A stretch of 64,000 nt of DNA. It comes from Sphingomonas leidyi (GTDB lineage Bacteria; Pseudomonadota; Alphaproteobacteria; Sphingomonadales; Sphingomonadaceae). The notes under the pieces were generated by a model. The model searched no databases, was not told the DNA's origin, and saw nothing but the letters and a program-made list of their open reading frames with translations. The stretch covers positions 1,984,001-2,048,000 of the forward strand of contig NZ_JAASQV010000001.1 of the NCBI RefSeq assembly GCF_011761945.1, in the 5' to 3' direction. The translations under genes and the position numbers were made by a program. Numbering within the stretch: position 1 is the first letter of the stretch; each line of letters starts with the position of its first letter. Below are positions 17,806 through 27,067 of the stretch, piece after piece.

Positions 17806-20273
17806 TGATCGAAGTCGAGCTCGGCGCACCGCTCGCCGGGTGGGTGATCCCGCTGGAGAAGATCCCGGATCCGGTGTTCGCGCAGGGCATGGTCGGGGAT
17901 GGGCTGGCGATCGAGCCGATCGGCGACATGCTGCACGCCCCTTGCGCCGGGACGATCTCGTCCGTTCATGCCGCCCGCCATGCCGTGACGCTCGCCCTTG
18001 CCGAAGGCGTGGAACTGCTGATGCACATCGGAATCGACAGCGTCGGCATGGCGGGCCGGGGGTTCGAAGCCCTGGTATCGCCCGGCGCCAGGGTTGCCGC
18101 CGGCGATCCGCTGGTCCGCTTCGATCTCGATCAGCTGGCTCTGCGGGCGAGCGCCGCCGCCACGCCGATCATCGTGACCGGCCCGGGCGTCGATATCCTG
18201 GCGCGGCATACCGGCGGCATGGTGGCGGTCGGCGAAACGGTGCTCCGGATCGGCGCGCGCGCGGCGGCCAACGGCATCGCCCGCCCACAGGCGGCAGCCG
18301 GCGAAGCGAGACGTCACGAAGCCGTCGTCGCGCTCGCGCACGGCCTGCACGCCCGTCCCGCCGCGCGGATCGCCACTGCGCTTCGCGAATTGCGGGCGGA
18401 AGTCTTCCTGGAGAGCGGCGACCAGCGGGCTTCCGCCGCGAGTTCGATCGCGATGCTCGGGCTGGGCCTGCGACATGGCGCCCCGGTAACCATCGTGGCG
18501 CACGGCGCAGATGCCGGCGAGGCGATCACCCGCGTCCTGGCGGTGCTGCAACACGATACGGACGTCCCCGCGGCCACTGTCGCGCCATCGCGGAGCATCG
18601 TGCCCGAAGGCGCTATCGGCGGCGTCGGCGCGGCACCGGGCCTGGCGATCGGCCCCGCCTGCTGGCTGCGCACCAATCGACCCGCCCCAACCCGCCTGGG
18701 CGCGGGCGTCATGACCGAGCGGAGCAACCTCGTGCAGGGGATCGGCATGGTATGGGCCGAGCTCGAGGCGGAGTCCCAGGGCGAAGGGCAGGCGGCGGAC
18801 GTATTCACCGCACATCGGGCGATCCTGGAGGACCCCAGCCTCATCGATGCGGCATTGGCGCGGATCGACTCGGGCGAAAGCGCGGCATTCGCGATCCTGT
18901 CCGCAGCGGAAGCCCAGGCCGGCATCCTGCGCGCTTCGGGCGACGCCCGCATCGCGGAACGAGGCGCCGATCTCGTCGATGTCGGCGAGCGGATCGCCCA
19001 TGCGATACTCGGGACCAGGGCGAACATGATCATGCCGCCGGAAGGCGCGATCCTGCTTGCCGACGATCTGCTGCCATCGCAGTTCGCGGCGCTCGACACC
19101 GATCGGATCGCCGGCATCGCGCTTGCCCGGGGCGGCCCCACCGCGCACGTCGCCATTCTCGCGGCCGGTATCGGCCTGCCGATGATCGTTGCGCTCGGCA
19201 CGCCGCTCGAAGCCGTGGCCGAAGGCGCCAGCCTGCTGATCGATTGCGATTCGGGCTTCGTGCGTGTCGACCCGGATGCGCACGCACGCGAAGGATTGGC
19301 GGCCGCCAGGGCCCGCCGCGCCGCCGTAGAAGCCCGCGCGCGGACGATCGGCGCCGCGGCGGTGCATACTGCCGACGGCATATCGGTTTCGGTGCAGGCG
19401 AATTGCGGCTCCGTCGCCGATGCGCAGGCAGCGATGGCGGCCGGCGCCGACGGCTGCGGGCTGCTGCGAACCGAGTTTCTGTTCCTCGGGCGGGCAGCTG
19501 CCCCCGATATCGGCGAACAGCGCGCGACATACCGCGCCATTTTCGAGGCGCTGCCGGAACGGCCGATCACGGTGCGGCTCCTGGACGTGGGCGGCGACAA
19601 GCCCGCCCCCTATCTCAGCCTTCCGGCCGAGGAGAATCCGGCGCTGGGGCTTCGCGGAATCCGTGTCGCGCTGTCTCGCCCCGAGATACTGGAAGCCCAA
19701 TTGTCGGCCATTCTCGGCCTGCCGGTTCCGGGGCCCTTGCGCATCATGGTCCCGATGGTTGCCAGCGCCCATGAGATGGCCGCGGTGCGCGCGGTGCTCG
19801 ATCGGTTGCGCGGCGACACGGCGGTGGCCCTGGGCGCGATGGTCGAGACGCCCGCCGCCGCGATCGGCGCGGATCTCATCGCCGCCGAGGCGGATTTCCT
19901 GTCGATCGGCAGCAACGACCTCACCCAATATGCGCTGGCCGCGGATCGCGGCAATGCCGCGGTCGCCGCAATGCTCGATGGCCTTCATCCCGGGGTTCTG
20001 CGCCTGATCGCGGAAACCTGCACCCGCGCCGGTTCGACACCGGTCAGCGTGTGCGGCGGGCTCGCCGCCGATCCCATGGCGGCGCCCATCCTGATCGGAT
20101 TGGGGGTGCGCACACTCTCCGTCCCCCCGGCACAGGTGGCGCTCACCAAGGCACTGGTCACCACCCTTACCGTCACGGCGGCCGCCAGCCATGCCCGGCA
20201 AGCGCTGGCCTGCGCATCCGCAGCCGAAGTCCGGGCGCTGGCGCGTCGGTTCGCCGAGGAGCTTTCCGCATGA
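17802..20273 (+). CDS. Fused PTS protein EIIA(Glc)-HPr-enzyme I
   Basis: This 823-residue cytoplasmic protein carries the whole soluble phosphate relay from phosphoenolpyruvate to the permease. The EIIA domain (residues 1-150) has the active His75 in LLMHIGIDSV. HPr (about 165-255) has His183 in GLHARPAARI and a Ser in the RASAASSIAML segment. Enzyme I (about 270-823) has His449 in GGPTAHVAILA, GCGLLRTEFLFL, SIGSNDLTQY and VCGGLAAD near the catalytic Cys. The start ATG overlaps the GH2 stop, and its stop overlaps the permease start, so relay and permease are co-translated. This gives a dedicated GlcNAc phosphorylation system independent of any general PTS. Domain assignments are firm. Confidence 0.95.
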   Translation: MMIEVELGAPLAGWVIPLEKIPDPVFAQGMVGDGLAIEPIGDMLHAPCAGTISSVHAARHAVTLALAEGVELLMHIGIDSVGMAGRGFEALVSPGARVAAGDPLVRFDLDQLALRASAAATPIIVTGPGVDILARHTGGMVAVGETVLRIGARAAANGIARPQAAAGEARRHEAVVALAHGLHARPAARIATALRELRAEVFLESGDQRASAASSIAMLGLGLRHGAPVTIVAHGADAGEAITRVLAVLQHDTDVPAATVAPSRSIVPEGAIGGVGAAPGLAIGPACWLRTNRPAPTRLGAGVMTERSNLVQGIGMVWAELEAESQGEGQAADVFTAHRAILEDPSLIDAALARIDSGESAAFAILSAAEAQAGILRASGDARIAERGADLVDVGERIAHAILGTRANMIMPPEGAILLADDLLPSQFAALDTDRIAGIALARGGPTAHVAILAAGIGLPMIVALGTPLEAVAEGASLLIDCDSGFVRVDPDAHAREGLAAARARRAAVEARARTIGAAAVHTADGISVSVQANCGSVADAQAAMAAGADGCGLLRTEFLFLGRAAAPDIGEQRATYRAIFEALPERPITVRLLDVGGDKPAPYLSLPAEENPALGLRGIRVALSRPEILEAQLSAILGLPVPGPLRIMVPMVASAHEMAAVRAVLDRLRGDTAVALGAMVETPAAAIGADLIAAEADFLSIGSNDLTQYALAADRGNAAVAAMLDGLHPGVLRLIAETCTRAGSTPVSVCGGLAADPMAAPILIGLGVRTLSVPPAQVALTKALVTTLTVTAAASHARQALACASAAEVRALARRFAEELSA

Positions 20274-21961
20274 AGTCCCCCCTCACCCTTCTCCAGCTTC
20301 TCCAGCCGCTCGGCCGCGCGCTCATGCTGCCGATCGCAGTGCTGCCGATCGCCGGGCTCCTGCTCCGGCTCGGCCAGGCCGACCTGCTCGACCTCCCCTT
20401 CATGAGTGCGGCGGGCGATGCCATCTTCGCGCATATCGGCCTGCTCTTCGCCGTCGGGGTCGCGACGGGCTTTGCGCGCGACGGCAATGGTGCGGCAGCC
20501 ATGGCGGGCGTGGTCTGCTATCTGGTGATCGGCAATGCCGCCAAAGTGTTCCTTGCGGTACCGCCGGCAACGATCCCGCCCGGCACTGGCGAGGCGATCG
20601 CCGCCGCGCTCTCCGCTGCCTGGAAGGCCGCGACGATCGACAAGCTGCAGGTTCCGGTCGGCATCATCGCCGGGCTGGTCGGCGGCGCTTGCTACAATCG
20701 CTTCTCGACCACCAGGCTGCCAGACTATCTCGCATTCTTCGGCGGCCGGCGCCTGGTGCCGATCGTCGCCGGCGTCGCCGGTCTGGCGATCGGGGCGCTG
20801 CTCGGCCCGGCCTATGACTGGATCAGCGGAGGGATTGACGGGCTGAGCCGCGGCGTGGTCGCCGCAGGCGGCTGGGGCCTGTTTGCCTTCGGCGTGCTCA
20901 ACAGGCTGCTGATCGTCACCGGCCTGCATCATATTCTCAACAACATCGCCTATTTCGTCGTCGGCGAATACGCCGGGAAGACCGGTGACCTGACGCGGTT
21001 CTTCGCGGGCGACCCCAGCGCCGGCGCTTTCATGAGCGGCTTCTTTCCGGTCATGATGTTCGGCCTGCCCGCCGCCTGCCTGGCCATGTACCACACCGCC
21101 GCGCCGGGACGGCGCAAGGCCGTCGGCGGGATGCTGCTCAGCCTTGCCCTCACCTCGTTCCTCACCGGGGTGACCGAGCCGATCGAGTTCAGCTTCATGT
21201 TCCTGGCACCGGCGCTCTACGTGGTGCACGCGGTGCTCACCGGTCTCGCCCATGTCGTGATGCACCTGCTCGGCGTGAAGCTGGGCTATGGGTTTTCCGC
21301 GGGCCTGTTCGACTATGTGCTGAACTATGGCCGCGCCACCCATCCGCTGCTCCTCCTTCCCGTGGGCCTGGCCTATGCGGCGATCTATTATGGGCTCTTC
21401 CGCTGGGCGATCCTGAAATTCGACCTGAAGACGCCAGGCCGGGAGCCTGCCGAGGAAGGGGCCGCACCGATGGCGGCGCCGGCAGGCGACAGGGCCGGCG
21501 CAATCATCGCCGCGCTGGGAGGCGTCAGCAACCTGCGCACCATCGACGCCTGCACCACGCGCTTGCGCCTGCGTGTCGAGGATATGGCGGCGCTGGACGA
21601 GCCGGGCTTGCGCGCGCTCGGGGCGCGCGGGATCCTGAAGCTGGCGGACAACAATCTCCAGGTCGTGGTGGGCGGGATCGCGGACACGCTGGCGATGGAG
21701 ATGCGCGATCTCGTCGGGCGTCCGGCGCCGGCAGCACCTCTCCAGCCGGGCGCGGAAGCCGGGATTCCGCTTCCCGCCGCCATCGCCGCGGCCTTGGGAG
21801 GCGCGGCCAATCTGGTCGATGCATCGCGTCGGCCCGGTCGGATTCGCGTCGTCGTGCAGGATCCCGGGATCGTCGATCGAGATGCGCTGGCCGCCAACGC
21901 ACGCGCCGTGATCATGCCCGCGGCAAGGACCTTCCATCTTCTCGTCGTCGACCCGGCGTGA
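20270..21961 (+). CDS. nagE: PTS N-acetylglucosamine permease EIIBC with a degenerate second EIIB
   Basis: The 563-residue inner-membrane protein imports and phosphorylates GlcNAc. The EIIC domain (residues 1-380, about ten hydrophobic segments) has GLHHILNNIAYFVVGEY and FLTGVTEPIEFSFMF, signatures of the glucose/GlcNAc family. An EIIB domain follows, with the phospho-Cys428 in IDACTTRLRLRV. After a linker, a second EIIB-like segment (about 503-563) aligns with the first but has Arg521 in place of the Cys and stops early. It cannot carry phosphate in the normal way. There is no EIIA domain; that is supplied by the fused protein upstream. Specificity for GlcNAc follows from nagA and the deaminase in the operon. 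Confidence 0.93.
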   Translation: MKSPLTLLQLLQPLGRALMLPIAVLPIAGLLLRLGQADLLDLPFMSAAGDAIFAHIGLLFAVGVATGFARDGNGAAAMAGVVCYLVIGNAAKVFLAVPPATIPPGTGEAIAAALSAAWKAATIDKLQVPVGIIAGLVGGACYNRFSTTRLPDYLAFFGGRRLVPIVAGVAGLAIGALLGPAYDWISGGIDGLSRGVVAAGGWGLFAFGVLNRLLIVTGLHHILNNIAYFVVGEYAGKTGDLTRFFAGDPSAGAFMSGFFPVMMFGLPAACLAMYHTAAPGRRKAVGGMLLSLALTSFLTGVTEPIEFSFMFLAPALYVVHAVLTGLAHVVMHLLGVKLGYGFSAGLFDYVLNYGRATHPLLLLPVGLAYAAIYYGLFRWAILKFDLKTPGREPAEEGAAPMAAPAGDRAGAIIAALGGVSNLRTIDACTTRLRLRVEDMAALDEPGLRALGARGILKLADNNLQVVVGGIADTLAMEMRDLVGRPAPAAPLQPGAEAGIPLPAAIAAALGGAANLVDASRRPGRIRVVVQDPGIVDRDALAANARAVIMPAARTFHLLVVDPA

Positions 21962-22035
21962 CGAAGGCACCCTCATGGGAGAATCTCCCTTGCGCGGGAC
22001 ATGACAAGCCGTCCGCGCTGCGCTAGCCTAGGCCG

Positions 22036-22917
22036 ATGCCGCCGAAGCCCGCATCGCAGATCAAGCCCGTCGCCAAGAGGACCAAGTCGGACGGAGAGGC
22101 CGCCACGCCCAACTATAGCGCGCCTGCGCTGGAGAAGGGCATCGACGTGATCGAGCTGCTCGGCGACGAGCCGTTCGGGCTGACCATCACCGAGATATCC
22201 CAGCGGCTGGGCCGTTCGGTGAGCGAGCTGTTCCGCGTGGTCGTCGCCCTGGACCGCCGGGGGTGGCTGCACAAGGAGGCCGCGAGCGATCGATATCGCG
22301 TCACCTACAAGCTGCTCGAGCTGGCACACCGCGCCACGCCCGCGCAGGAGCTCACCTATGTGGCCGCATCCCGGATGCGCGCGCTTGCCGCGGCAACGAT
22401 GCAGTCCTGCCATCTCGTGGTCGTCAATGGCGGCCGCGGATTGATCGTCGCACGCCAGGAAAGCCCGGGGCCGACCGGATTCGCGGTTCGCCTCGGCACC
22501 GATATCGCGCTGGAGACCAGCTGTTCGGGCCATGTGCTGCTGGCGTTCATGGACGAGGCGAGCTGGCCGGACGTGCTTGGCGAAGCGCCGTCGCGCAAGC
22601 TCGCCAAGCGGCTGGCCGCCGTGCGCGCGCAGGGACATGAATCCATCGCCAGCTCGCGGCTGGCCGCCGTCTCCGACCTTTCCTGCCCGATCTTCGGGTT
22701 CAGCGGCCAGGTGGTCGCGGCGCTCACCATTCCGTTCCTGGCGGCGATCGACGATGCCCCGCATCTGTCGATCGAGGAGACGCTGGCGCTCCTGAAGGCC
22801 ACCGCGCTCGACATATCGACTGTCCTGGGCTGGTACGACCGGCAGGAGGCGCCCGTGGTACCGAGCCTTTCCGTACCCGAACCAAAGCGCCCGCGCAGGA
22901 CCCGCAAGGCCAGCTAG
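22036..22917 (+). CDS. IclR-family transcriptional regulator, probably of fucose genes
   Basis: The 293-residue protein has an IclR winged helix (ALEKGIDVIELLGDE, GLTITEISQRLGRSVSELFRVV) followed by the GAF-like effector domain (YKLLELAHRATP, LVVVNGGRGLIVARQES, ETSCSGHVLLAFMD). Both termini carry extra Lys/Arg-rich tails, which are unusual in length. It lies 75 bases after nagE and 300 bases before the fuconate dehydratase gene, in the same direction. IclR regulators often control sugar-acid pathways, so the fucose genes are its probable target. This is inferred from position. Confidence 0.85.
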   Translation: MPPKPASQIKPVAKRTKSDGEAATPNYSAPALEKGIDVIELLGDEPFGLTITEISQRLGRSVSELFRVVVALDRRGWLHKEAASDRYRVTYKLLELAHRATPAQELTYVAASRMRALAAATMQSCHLVVVNGGRGLIVARQESPGPTGFAVRLGTDIALETSCSGHVLLAFMDEASWPDVLGEAPSRKLAKRLAAVRAQGHESIASSRLAAVSDLSCPIFGFSGQVVAALTIPFLAAIDDAPHLSIEETLALLKATALDISTVLGWYDRQEAPVVPSLSVPEPKRPRRTRKAS

Positions 22918-23218
22918 GCCGGCGCGGCGCGAGGCCGCGCATCGCCGGGCATTTCCGGATTCCGTTCCCGCGCGTGGCTCGAACATCGCCACGCGCCGCC
23001 GCGCGCGCGCCCTCGCCGGCATGCCCCCGAGCACCTGCGCGAACACGGAATACCCATATCGAGCAGCGCCCGCGATGCCCCGCCAGCCCGGGTATCAAGG
23101 CCTTAAGCGGCGTAATTTTATCTAGAAATCATATTTCCATATACAAAATTACCATGGCCCAATATGAAAGGCTTCGTGCTCGACATATGATCTCCCCTGT
23201 CACGGAGAAAGCCAACCA
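22918..23218 (+). promoter_or_regulatory. Upstream region of fuconate dehydratase with a long dyad
   Basis: No gene is seen in these 301 bases. The right half turns AT-rich and contains a perfect inverted repeat GTAATTTT (23112-23119) and AAAATTAC (23145-23152) around a 25-base AT-rich centre. This fits an operator for the adjacent IclR regulator or a partner. The dehydratase start follows after a GGAGAAAG Shine-Dalgarno sequence. A related AT-rich near-palindrome occurs between lldD and the permease gene. Confidence 0.5.
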
Positions 23219-24514
23219 ATGACCGTGATCACCGGCCTGCGCGTGCTGGACATCAGATTTCCTACCAGCCTTTCCCTGGACGGCTCGGATGCGATGAATC
23301 CGGATCCCGACTATTCCGCGGCCTATGTGATCCTGGAAACGGACGTGCCGGACCTCTCCGGGCATGGCCTCACCTTCACTATCGGCCGCGGCAACGAGAT
23401 TTGCGTCGCGGCAATCGAAGCGCTGCGCCCCCTGGTGGTCGGCCAGTCGCTCGATGCGATCCGCGCCGACCCTGCGGCTTTCTGGCGGCACATCACCGGG
23501 GACAGCCAGCTGCGGTGGATCGGCCCCGACAAGGGCGCCATCCATCTCGCGACGGGCGCGATCGTGAACGCGGTCTGGGATCTCTGGGCCAAGGCGGAAG
23601 GCAAGCCGGTATGGCGCCTGGTCGCGGACATGTCGCCGGCCGAGCTCGTCCGGGCGATCGACTTCCGATACATAACCGATTGCATCACGCCGGAAGAGGC
23701 ACTCGCCCTCCTCGAAGCCCGCGCCGCCGACAAGGAGAAGCGCATCGGGTTGCTCCGGGCCGAGGGCTATCCCTGCTACACCACATCCGCCGGCTGGCTG
23801 GGCTATGACGACGAGAAGCTGCGCCGCCTGGCGCAGGAAGCCGTCGACGCGGGCTTCCGCCACATCAAGCTGAAGGTCGGCGTCGACCAGGCGGACGATG
23901 TGCGGCGCGTCGCGATCGCGCGCGACGTTCTGGGGCCCGAGGGCGTGCTGATGATCGACGCCAATCAGGTCTGGGAAGTCGAGCAGGCGATCGACTGGGT
24001 CAATGCCCTGGCCTTTGCCAAGCCCCTGTTCATCGAAGAGCCGACCAGCCCCGACGATGTGCTGGGGCACGTCCATATTCGTGCCGGCATCGCGCCCATC
24101 AAGGTCGCGACGGGCGAGATGTGCCAGAATCGCATTCTCTTCAAGCAGTTCATCATGAGCTACGCCATCGACGTGGTGCAGATCGACGCCTGTCGTCTGG
24201 GCGGTGTCAATGAAGTCCTGGCCGTCCTCCTGATGGCCGCGAAGTACGACTTGCCCGTATGGCCGCATGCGGGCGGCGTCGGCCTGTGCGAATATGTCCA
24301 GCATCTGGCGATGATCGACTATCTCTGCTTCGCCGGCACGCGCGATGGCCGCGTGATCGAATATGTCGATCATCTGCACGAGCATTTCATCGATCCCTGC
24401 GTGATCCGTTCGGCAGCCTATATGCCTCCCGAGAGGCCGGGCTTCTCGATCGAGATGAAGCCGGAAACGCTCACGCGCTACCGGTATGCGCCGGGTCGCG
24501 GGCAAGCGGCCTGA
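23219..24514 (+). CDS. fucD: L-fuconate dehydratase
   Basis: The 431-residue enolase-superfamily enzyme dehydrates L-fuconate to 2-keto-3-deoxy-L-fuconate. The N-terminal capping domain reads SLDGSDAMNPDPDYSAAY, a signature of the fuconate dehydratase family described in Xanthomonas. Barrel motifs include HIKLKVG (the KxK acid/base), MIDANQVW and IEEPTSPDD for the Mg ligands, and a conserved PHAGGVGLCEYVQHL near the C-terminus. Length matches the family. The gene stands alone behind its own promoter region and converges with lldD; the other pathway genes start 1.3 kb further on. Confidence 0.95.
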   Translation: MTVITGLRVLDIRFPTSLSLDGSDAMNPDPDYSAAYVILETDVPDLSGHGLTFTIGRGNEICVAAIEALRPLVVGQSLDAIRADPAAFWRHITGDSQLRWIGPDKGAIHLATGAIVNAVWDLWAKAEGKPVWRLVADMSPAELVRAIDFRYITDCITPEEALALLEARAADKEKRIGLLRAEGYPCYTTSAGWLGYDDEKLRRLAQEAVDAGFRHIKLKVGVDQADDVRRVAIARDVLGPEGVLMIDANQVWEVEQAIDWVNALAFAKPLFIEEPTSPDDVLGHVHIRAGIAPIKVATGEMCQNRILFKQFIMSYAIDVVQIDACRLGGVNEVLAVLLMAAKYDLPVWPHAGGVGLCEYVQHLAMIDYLCFAGTRDGRVIEYVDHLHEHFIDPCVIRSAAYMPPERPGFSIEMKPETLTRYRYAPGRGQAA

Positions 24515-24548
24515 ACGCGGGGCGAGGCGGGATCCGCCCGTCGCGCCT

Positions 24549-25685
24549 CTAGCGCAGGTCCAGCAGCGACATATCGACGTCCGCGATCGCGCGTGCGCCC
24601 GCCAGCGCCAATGTGGTGCGCATCTCCGCCGCGAAGAGGTCGAGCAGGCGCGCCACCCCCGCTTCGCCCGCAGCGGCCAGCGCATAGGCCCAGGCGCGCC
24701 CCAGCAGGACCCCGCGCGCGCCCAGCGCGAGCATGCGCACGACATCGGCGCCGGACCGTATGCCGGAATCGGCCAGGACGGCCAGCCGATCCCCGACCGC
24801 TTCCGCCACGGACGGCAACGCCCGCGCAGTCGATAGGGCGCCATCGAGCTGCCGCCCGCCATGGTTGGAGACGACGACGCCATCGGCCCCGAACCGTACG
24901 GCGTCCCTTGCATCTTCGGGGTCCAATATGCCCTTGACGATCAAGGGGCCATCCCAGGCCTCGCGAATCCATTCCAGGTCCCGCCACTCGACGGCGGGGT
25001 CGAAATTCGCGGCAAGCCAGCCCATGAAATCCTCCAATCCGCTCGCCTTGCCGAGCACCGGGGCGACGTTGCCGAGGATATGCGGCCGTCCACGGATGCC
25101 GACGTCCCACGCCCAGCCGGGACGCCCGGCCGCCTGCAGGAGCCGCCGGATTCCCGCCCAGGATCCGGACAGGCCGCTATGCGCATCCCGGCGCCGCATC
25201 CCGGGAACGGGCATGTCGACCGTGAACACCAATGCGCGCACGCCTTGCGCCTTGGCGCGGGCAAGCAGGTCCCGCATAAAGCCGCGGTCCCGAATGACAT
25301 AGAGCTGGAACCAGATCGGTCTCGACGATGCCGCAACCACCTCGTCCAAAGCGCAAACCGAAACCGTGGAGAGGCAAAAGCCTATGTCTCGATCGGCGGC
25401 CGCGCGCGCGGCCTGCGCTTCGCCGCGACGTGCGTACATGCCCGCCAACCCGACCGGCCCCAGCACGATCGGCAACGAAAACCGTTGCGAGAACAGCGTG
25501 CAGGACAGATCGATCTCCCGCACGTCACGAAACACCCGCTGGCGAATTGCCAGGGCCTCCAGGTCGGCCTCATTGCGCCGCAGCGTCACCTCCGCCCCGG
25601 CTCCGCCATCGACATAGTCGAACAGGAAGCGCGGCAACCGCCGCCGCGCCGCCAGGCGGAAGTCACCGGTCGAAGTCGCGATCAT
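24549..25685 (-). CDS. lldD: FMN-dependent L-lactate dehydrogenase
   Basis: The 378-residue alpha-hydroxy-acid dehydrogenase oxidises L-lactate to pyruvate, passing electrons to the respiratory chain. Family motifs include [63 protein letters not shown] (active-site His and Arg) and [18 protein letters not shown]. It is divergent from the fucose permease gene across a 98-base gap. The fucose pathway encoded there ends in pyruvate plus L-lactate, so this enzyme plausibly recovers the lactate half. Other family members (mandelate, glycolate) differ in the substrate pocket, and sequence alone cannot decide. Confidence 0.88.
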   Translation of the reverse strand: MIATSTGDFRLAARRRLPRFLFDYVDGGAGAEVTLRRNEADLEALAIRQRVFRDVREIDLSCTLFSQRFSLPIVLGPVGLAGMYARRGEAQAARAAADRDIGFCLSTVSVCALDEVVAASSRPIWFQLYVIRDRGFMRDLLARAKAQGVRALVFTVDMPVPGMRRRDAHSGLSGSWAGIRRLLQAAGRPGWAWDVGIRGRPHILGNVAPVLGKASGLEDFMGWLAANFDPAVEWRDLEWIREAWDGPLIVKGILDPEDARDAVRFGADGVVVSNHGGRQLDGALSTARALPSVAEAVGDRLAVLADSGIRSGADVVRMLALGARGVLLGRAWAYALAAAGEAGVARLLDLFAAEMRTTLALAGARAIADVDMSLLDLR

Positions 25686-25783
25686 CGGGTTATCCTGATA
25701 TTGTTTTTCTCTATGAACTTGTATTTTAAATACGCAAATTTAAAAGAGCATATTCCGCTCTGCCTCGGGGGAGGAGATCTGAG
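25686..25783. promoter_or_regulatory. Divergent lldD/fucP control region with AT-rich near-palindrome
   Basis: This 98-base AT-rich gap holds both promoters. It contains the near-palindrome GTATTTTAAATAC (25721-25733), followed by GCAAATTTAAAA. The composition and the ATAC...AAATT string resemble the dyad upstream of fucD, suggesting a shared regulator. A strong GGGGGAGGAG Shine-Dalgarno site precedes the permease start. Confidence 0.5.
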
Positions 25784-27067
25784 ATGGCCAGCCGCGCGTT
25801 CCTTGCCGCACCGCCGATAGTCGAGCGCCGCTATGCGGTCGCGTTCGCGCTCGTCACTTCGCTTTTCTTCTCCTGGGCATTGGCGGCGGCACTGAACGAC
25901 GTGCTCATCCGGCAGTTCCAGAAGGCGCTGGACCTCACCCGCACGGAAGCGAGCCTGATCCAGTTCGCATTCTATATCGGCTATTTCTGCGCCGCCGTTC
26001 CCGCCGGCCTGCTCATCCGCCGCCTGGGGTACAAGAACACGATCCTGATCGGCCTGGCCTGTTACGCAGGCGGCGCGTTCCTCTTCTACCCGGCGGCATC
26101 CACCGAAATGTTCGGCCTGTTCCTCGCCGCCTTGTACGTGATCGCGATCGGGCTCGCCTTCCTCGAAACCGCCTCCAACCCCTATATAACGATCCTGGGC
26201 GCACGGGAGACGGCGTCGGCGAGGCTGAACCTGGCCCAGTCCTTCTACGGCGTCGGCGCGATCATAGGCCCGATCGTCGGCGGGTTGTTCATCTTCTCCA
26301 CGGACGAACGGACCCAGGCCCAGATCGCCGCGATGGCACCGGCCGAACGCGCGGCATGGCGGTCCGCGGCGGCGGCGGCGGTGCAGGGTCCCTATGTCGC
26401 GATCGGCGTGGTGGTCTGCCTTCTCGCCCTGCTGATCGCCTGCACGCGCTTCCCGGTCCTCGATCGGGCCAAGGCAATGCCCGGCAACGGCCGCTCCATG
26501 TTCGCGGTGCTCCGCCATCGCAGGCTGCTCGCGGCCGTCGCGGCGCTCTTCCTCTATGTGGGAGCCCAGGTCGGCGTCTGGAGCTTCTTCATCGACTTCA
26601 CCAAGATACAGGCCCCGCACCTGAGCGAGCGCGCCGCTGCGTTCCTGCTCTCCGGCAGCCTCGGCATGCTGATGATCGGCCGCTTCAGCGGCGCATTCCT
26701 GCAGAAGCGGATCGCGCCGGCGCGGCTGCTCGCGATCTACGCCGCGGCGAACATAATGCTGTGCGGCTTCGCCGCGATCGCCACCGGCATGCCCGCGGTG
26801 GGCGCGCTCTGGCTCACCAGCTTCTTCATGTCGATCATGTTCCCGACGATCTTCGCGCTCGGCGTCGAAGGGCTGGACGACGAGACCGAGAGCGGGGCGG
26901 CCTTTCTGGTGATGGCGATCATCGGCGGCGCGCTGCTCCCGCCCCTCATGGGCATCGTCTCCGAGGGCATCGGCGGCATCCACCATATGATGTTCGTCCC
27001 GATGCTCGCCTTTGTCGGCGTACTGGCCTTTGCCCTGCTGCGCCTTCACGAAGGGCGCGCCGCATGA
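25784..27067 (+). CDS. fucP: L-fucose:H+ symporter (MFS)
   Basis: The 427-residue inner-membrane protein belongs to the FucP family of the major facilitator superfamily, with about twelve hydrophobic segments. Typical features are SLFFSWALAAALNDVLIRQFQ in helix 1, FYIGYFCAAVPAGLLIRRLGYKN, and FLETASNPYITILG. FucP homologues also transport glucose/galactose or GlcNAc, but this gene heads an operon of L-fucose enzymes. Its stop overlaps the mutarotase start by ATGA. Confidence 0.92.
   Translation: MASRAFLAAPPIVERRYAVAFALVTSLFFSWALAAALNDVLIRQFQKALDLTRTEASLIQFAFYIGYFCAAVPAGLLIRRLGYKNTILIGLACYAGGAFLFYPAASTEMFGLFLAALYVIAIGLAFLETASNPYITILGARETASARLNLAQSFYGVGAIIGPIVGGLFIFSTDERTQAQIAAMAPAERAAWRSAAAAAVQGPYVAIGVVVCLLALLIACTRFPVLDRAKAMPGNGRSMFAVLRHRRLLAAVAALFLYVGAQVGVWSFFIDFTKIQAPHLSERAAAFLLSGSLGMLMIGRFSGAFLQKRIAPARLLAIYAAANIMLCGFAAIATGMPAVGALWLTSFFMSIMFPTIFALGVEGLDDETESGAAFLVMAIIGGALLPPLMGIVSEGIGGIHHMMFVPMLAFVGVLAFALLRLHEGRAA

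Noticed and set aside
14653..17829. Long minus-strand frame of about 1050 codons opposite the exported GH2 gene
   Set aside because: It shows no motif, and the plus strand has GH2 catalytic residues and fits the ATGA-overlapped operon.
24515..24548. Short GC hairpin between convergent fucD and lldD
   Set aside because: The perfect part of the stem is only five base pairs (GGCGG-GAT-CCGCC) without a T-run; too weak to list as a terminator.
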